Shown here: positions 23,911 to 26,408 of the stretch, in pieces
How the letters are laid out: each line of letters begins with the position of its first letter
How positions within the stretch are numbered: position 1 is the stretch's first letter
DNA from: an uncultured Oscillospiraceae bacterium
Lineage (GTDB): Bacteria > Bacillota > Clostridia > Oscillospirales > Acutalibacteraceae
Direction: 5' to 3'
DNA length: 26,408 nucleotides
Assembly: GCA_900541975.1 (NCBI GenBank)
Contig: UQLR01000025.1
Span: forward strand, 1-26,408
Notes under the pieces: model-generated
Databases searched by the model: none
The model's input: the letters and a program-made list of their open reading frames with translations, nothing else
Told to the model about the DNA's origin: nothing
Translations under genes and position numbers: made by a program

Positions 23911-24528
23911 TCATGGAGTCATCAGCTTCGTCCAACCGGCAGTATAAAAATCCCGCAGCTGATCTACATAGCGCATTGCCCTCTCATAGGGCATATCGTG
24001 GATGACCACCTCAAAAATGCCGCTAAACATCCCGCTGGCAAGAATATGGCACATCTGCCGATCCAGCTCCGGTACATCCCTGTTCAGACTGCGAAGCACT
24101 TTCATATATTGCAGTGTGGATTCTACTTCAACTTCCACCATTTTGTGGATAAAGTTTTCATACTTAGTACCCTCTGCACAGCATAACAACAGCTTTACTG
24201 GTTCCCGATGCCGGCAGATATATTCCACCATCCAGTGAAGGTAAGCCCCTGATTCCACTCCCATATGCTCTGGCTTTTCATTTGCAGGCAACTCAGCAAA
24301 GGAAATCTGCGCCTCCATAAATCGCCCCATTAACGCAGCAGCATGAGGTTCTACAATAGCGGCAAACAAAGCCTCTTTACTGGAATAATATCCGTAAAAG
24401 GCACCGGTCGTTACCCCTGCTTGCTTCACGATCTGCCGCAGGGACGCACCGAAAAAACCTTTTTCGGAAAATTCATCCAAAGCCGCCTGTTGAATTTTTT
24501 CCAATGTAGCTGATGAGTTTTCTTGCAT
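23911..24528 (-). CDS. TetR/AcrR family transcriptional regulator (right arm)
   Basis: A 205-residue TetR-family repressor, with an HTH at about 28-47 (SLRQIVKQAGVTTGAFYGYY) and the subgroup motif LLLCCAEGTKY at 113-123. Both motifs sit at the same residue numbers as in the left-arm TetR, so the two are paralogues. I chose ATG at 24528, which has GGAG 6-7 bases upstream; the ATGs at 24540 and 24576 have none and would overlap the likely operator. It has its own promoter at 24565-24593 and its own terminator. By analogy with the left arm it would regulate the ABC pair at 18852-22397, but an IS110 remnant and a terminator now lie between. Ligand unknown. Confidence 0.9.
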   Translation of the reverse strand: MQENSSATLEKIQQAALDEFSEKGFFGASLRQIVKQAGVTTGAFYGYYSSKEALFAAIVEPHAAALMGRFMEAQISFAELPANEKPEHMGVESGAYLHWMVEYICRHREPVKLLLCCAEGTKYENFIHKMVEVEVESTLQYMKVLRSLNRDVPELDRQMCHILASGMFSGIFEVVIHDMPYERAMRYVDQLRDFYTAGWTKLMTP

Positions 24529-24539
24529 AATCGTCTCCA

Positions 24540-24593
24540 TATAACAGTGATATGTAACGATGTTATAATACACCAATCAGCTGGATTTGTCAA
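24540..24593 (-). promoter_or_regulatory. Promoter and inverted-repeat operator of the right tetR
   Basis: On the minus strand TTGACA (24588-24593), 17 bases and TATTAT (24565-24570) form a strong promoter. TATAACA (24561-24567 reading minus) and TGTTATA (24540-24546) form a perfect 7-base inverted repeat with 14 bases between, covering the end of the -10 box and the start site. This placement is that of an autorepression operator. It differs from the left-arm TGATAAT palindrome. Confidence 0.7.
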
Positions 24594-24937
24594 GGGGCTA
24601 AAATCCGAAACTGTGTAACTTTAAAAAACAGGGTCCTCACAATGGAGAGTCCTACCGCCATATCAGGTTTTATGGCAAGATAGGAAAACCAACTGTCCTT
24701 TGCCGCACCATACCAGTGCTTTACCCCTACGGGAATTCCCACAACGTCCCCGGCTGTAAGCGGCCTTGCGGCCTTTCCTTCTTCCTGATACCAGACGCAG
24801 CCGCCCGTTACCAGCAAAATCTGCCCCGTAAGGTAGATATGCCAATGGTCGCGGTTTTCCGGCTCAAAGGTCACATTTCGGTCTGTTTGTAAAGGACATA
24901 GAGAAAATTTTTCCTCATTTCTTTGCGGATAGGTCAT
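24590..24937 (-). pseudogene. Truncated cupin-domain protein
   Basis: The middle of this frame is a single cupin barrel: NVTFEPENRDHWH, GQILLVTGGCVWYQEEGK, AGDVVGIPVGVKHWYGA and DSWFSYLAI, as in small cupins of the carboxymuconolactone/mandelonitrile-lyase-like group. Both ends are wrong. The first 20 residues come from sequence overlapping the end of tnpW, and the last 25 (after KPDM) do not match a cupin and run into the tetR promoter. The expected second metal-binding His in WHIH is Tyr (WHIY). It is most likely a remnant left by recombination on both sides and not a functional gene. Confidence 0.65.
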
Positions 24938-25094
24938 TTTCCAGTAGCCGCATGACTTTATCGCTCATGCGCTCTGTGCTTGTCTGGTTGAAATGGAGCG
25001 ACAATTCATAGGTGGTCTTGCCGATTTTCCGCTTGACGGTCTGTGGCTTCGGAGCGGCAGTGGTCTTAGTGGCTGTCTGTGTGGTTTCCTGCAT
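24915..25094 (-). CDS. tnpW: Transposon-encoded protein TnpW
   Basis: A 59-residue protein beginning MQETTQTATKTTA, then a conserved basic block VKRKIGKTTYELSLHF, and a helical tail with MSDKVMRLLENDL. This is the pattern of TnpW, a small protein of unknown function carried by Firmicute conjugative or mobilisable elements. I chose ATG at 25094, which has AAGGAG about 6-7 bases upstream, over the open-frame start at 25145. Its stop lies inside the overlapping, truncated cupin frame. No recombinase gene is seen nearby, so it is a remnant of an element or the edge of one that continues beyond the window. Confidence 0.8.
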   Translation of the reverse strand: MQETTQTATKTTAAPKPQTVKRKIGKTTYELSLHFNQTSTERMSDKVMRLLENDLSAKK

Positions 25095-25203
25095 AGGCTC
25101 TCCTTTCTGATTTTGACAAAAGAAAAAGCTGGAAGTCCTTTTCAAGATTTCCTGCTCGGTAGTGCTACTATGAGGGTAGCGGTTATTCAGTTTTTAATGG
25201 CTG

Positions 25204-25317
25204 TGTTACGCAATAGAAGCCTATTTTTGAGGGTATAGGTATAAAATATCGTCTTTGCGATTTTGACGCTTAAAAAGCCTTGTAGAATAGGCGTTTCAAG
25301 CCGCCTACTGCGTAACA
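25204..25317. repeat. Inverted repeat in the leader of tnpW
   Basis: TGTTACGCAATAG at 25204-25216 and the complement of TGTTACGCAGTAG at 25305-25317 match in 12 of 13 positions, with 88 bases between. The 25095-25329 gap has no gene. As RNA on the minus strand the repeats would close a large stem with smaller hairpins inside, upstream of tnpW. It may be a regulatory leader or a recombination trace. Confidence 0.55.
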
Positions 25318-25329
25318 TGATATACATTT

Positions 25330-25803
25330 TTATAAAGCAATTACCATGATATATTCCTCGTCAACTTCTTTCAAAATCGTAAATCCTATTTTTTGATACA
25401 TCTTTACTGCATAATTATCTTTCTGAACGGATAACGATATTCGGGAATATCCTTTTGATTTCAAAAGGGAAATTAACTCCTTTAACAATGCTGTACCTAC
25501 TCCCAACCCTCGATATTCCTTAAAAACGGACATTGCAAGAGAGGGTGTAGTATTATCAATATGCCCGTAATCGTTCATAATACGCACCCATACAGCCCCT
25601 ATGATTTTTTGGTTTACTTCTGCAACTAAAGCTATATCATGTTCTTTCTTCCCAAAATCAGCAACATATACTTGCAATTCGGGGAAATATATTACTGTCT
25701 TAGGCGGCGGCTCTATACCACTTGGAACATAGATTGCTTCATACAAAAAGTCATTCAACAATAGATATTCCGTATTGTTCATTTGTCGTATTTTATATTC
25801 CAT
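25330..25803 (-). CDS. GNAT family N-acetyltransferase
   Basis: A 157-residue protein with the GNAT fold: IIGAVWVRIM (beta 4 region), the acetyl-CoA binding motif EYRGLGVGTALL at 96-107, and the C-terminal VQKDNYAVKMYQKIGFTILKE. GNAT enzymes transfer an acetyl group from acetyl-CoA to an amine; the acceptor cannot be told from sequence. The length is complete. The ATG has AAGGGG 7 bases upstream. It lies between tnpW and the relaxase tail and is more AT-rich than they are, so it may be cargo of the mobile element. Confidence 0.88.
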   Translation of the reverse strand: MEYKIRQMNNTEYLLLNDFLYEAIYVPSGIEPPPKTVIYFPELQVYVADFGKKEHDIALVAEVNQKIIGAVWVRIMNDYGHIDNTTPSLAMSVFKEYRGLGVGTALLKELISLLKSKGYSRISLSVQKDNYAVKMYQKIGFTILKEVDEEYIMVIAL

Positions 25804-25861
25804 AGCACAACCCCTTAATTCCTTTTAATCATATCATTATTTTAGCACCTATCCGGCGCAA

Positions 25862-26236
25862 TCACAATTCCATATCACGCCGTTTGCTCTGCGTCTTGGC
25901 TCTGGTCTGCTCCGGCTGTACCGCCTGTTCCACGCACTTCTTGACCACTTCGGTTTCCTGTAGCTCCGCTTTCAAGGTCTGCAAACTGCTATACAAGCGG
26001 CTTTTCTTTTGAGTAAGGTCGGCAGCCTCGGCTTTCCATGTTTTCAGCTTCAGCACATTGTCTTTCCCTAAATGCTCTTTGAGATAACGCTCGGCGGTCT
26101 GCTCTTTGACGCCGCCAGCCGGATGGCATACAACGATTCCCTCCAGTGTTTTGCCGCCGGAATCATCCGGGATATAGAGGATACCGGCAATTTTGATGTT
26201 GTGGCTCAAAAATGTTACATTTGTTTTTATGGTCAC
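25862..26236 (-). pseudogene. Chimera: alpha/beta-hydrolase N-terminus fused to relaxase C-terminus
   Basis: A 124-residue open frame made of two unrelated parts. Residues 1-48 look like the first strands of a dienelactone-hydrolase-like alpha/beta hydrolase (GILYIPDD, GIVVCHPAGGVKEQTA). From about 49 on the sequence is AERYLKEHLGKD, WKAEAADLTQKKSRLYSSL, a charged coiled coil and RRDMEL at the end, which is the C-terminal tail of relaxases of Firmicute integrative elements. There is no hydrolase catalytic Ser or relaxase catalytic domain, so neither activity is expected. The GTG start at 26236 has GGGAG only about 3 bases away, which is poor. The frame looks like a deletion junction between a cargo gene and a mobilisation gene. 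Confidence 0.6.
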
Positions 26237-26332
26237 AATCTCCCTTTCTTTTTTGGGTATAAAATCAATAAGTAATTTTCTAATAAATTCTTATTATAAG
26301 ACTATATATTTATAAATGAATCCGCTGTTATA

Positions 26333-26408
26333 TCAAATAAAATTCCACATAACAATTGAAATCATTAAGTCACTATCTGTGTTTGCCGTATCAAGTTCTT
26401 CCTGCTCA
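26333..26408 (-). CDS. Possible C-terminal end of a gene entering from the right
   Basis: A minus-strand frame is open from the right edge to a TGA at 26333-26335 and includes EQEELDTANTDSD. Only 24 codons are visible and I recognise no family. The 26237-26332 gap is very AT-rich; it contains a TATAAT at 26293-26298 (minus) without a clear -35 box. Confidence 0.2.
   Translation of the reverse strand, partial: EQEELDTANTDSDLMISIVMWNFI

Noticed and set aside
1..26408. CRISPR arrays, tRNA or rRNA genes, replication origin.
   Set aside because: No regularly spaced direct repeats, cloverleaf with a T-arm GTTCGA core in context, or rRNA-like stretches were seen on either strand.

Overview
The window looks like chromosome from a spore-forming, low-to-mid GC Clostridia-type Firmicute, probably a gut bacterium. 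The evidence is a yqfC-yqfD sporulation pair, S21 with a Gram-positive-style promoter, a Firmicute housekeeping cluster with strong AGGAGG-type ribosome binding sites and several TTG/GTG starts, and mobile-element debris (IS110-type transposase, TnpW, a relaxase tail) common in gut Clostridia. Species was not determined.

Region 1 (1-1300, minus strand, AT-rich): the start of yqfD (cut by the window edge), yqfC and rpsU. rpsU has a consensus sigma-A promoter and a rho-independent terminator. The 3' side of that terminator overlaps a sequence resembling a sigma-E promoter for yqfC-yqfD, which would separate constitutive S21 synthesis from mother-cell sporulation expression.

Region 2 (1313-13641, minus strand): a tight co-directional housekeeping run, in transcription order plsX, rnc, a radical SAM/Elp3-like gene, smc, ftsY, an XTP/dITP diphosphatase gene, yhbY, nadD, yqeK, rsfS and leuS. 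It joins phospholipid synthesis, RNA processing, chromosome condensation, membrane targeting, nucleotide sanitation, ribosome assembly and silencing, NAD synthesis and tRNA charging. Several genes overlap or nearly touch. Just upstream of plsX is a decayed 3' fragment that reads as the C-terminus of TrmFO.

Region 3 (about 13.9-24.6 kb): an accessory block with a mirror-image layout. On the left, a TetR regulator and two ABC half-exporter-type genes run rightward. On the right, a second TetR and two more ABC genes run leftward. The pairs converge on a shared hairpin at about 18.75 kb. The TetRs are paralogues, the first ABC genes of the pairs resemble each other, and so do the second ones, so each arm is TetR-A-B. 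The arms differ in base composition. The right arm is split by a decayed IS110-type transposase. The substrate is unknown; family features suggest an IrtAB/YbtPQ-like type IV-fold transporter, but no siderophore genes are visible.

Region 4 (24.6-26.4 kb, minus strand): fragments of mobile elements and cargo, namely a truncated cupin, tnpW with a structured leader, a GNAT acetyltransferase and an in-frame chimera of an alpha/beta-hydrolase N-terminus with a relaxase C-terminus. I saw no rRNA, tRNA or CRISPR array.
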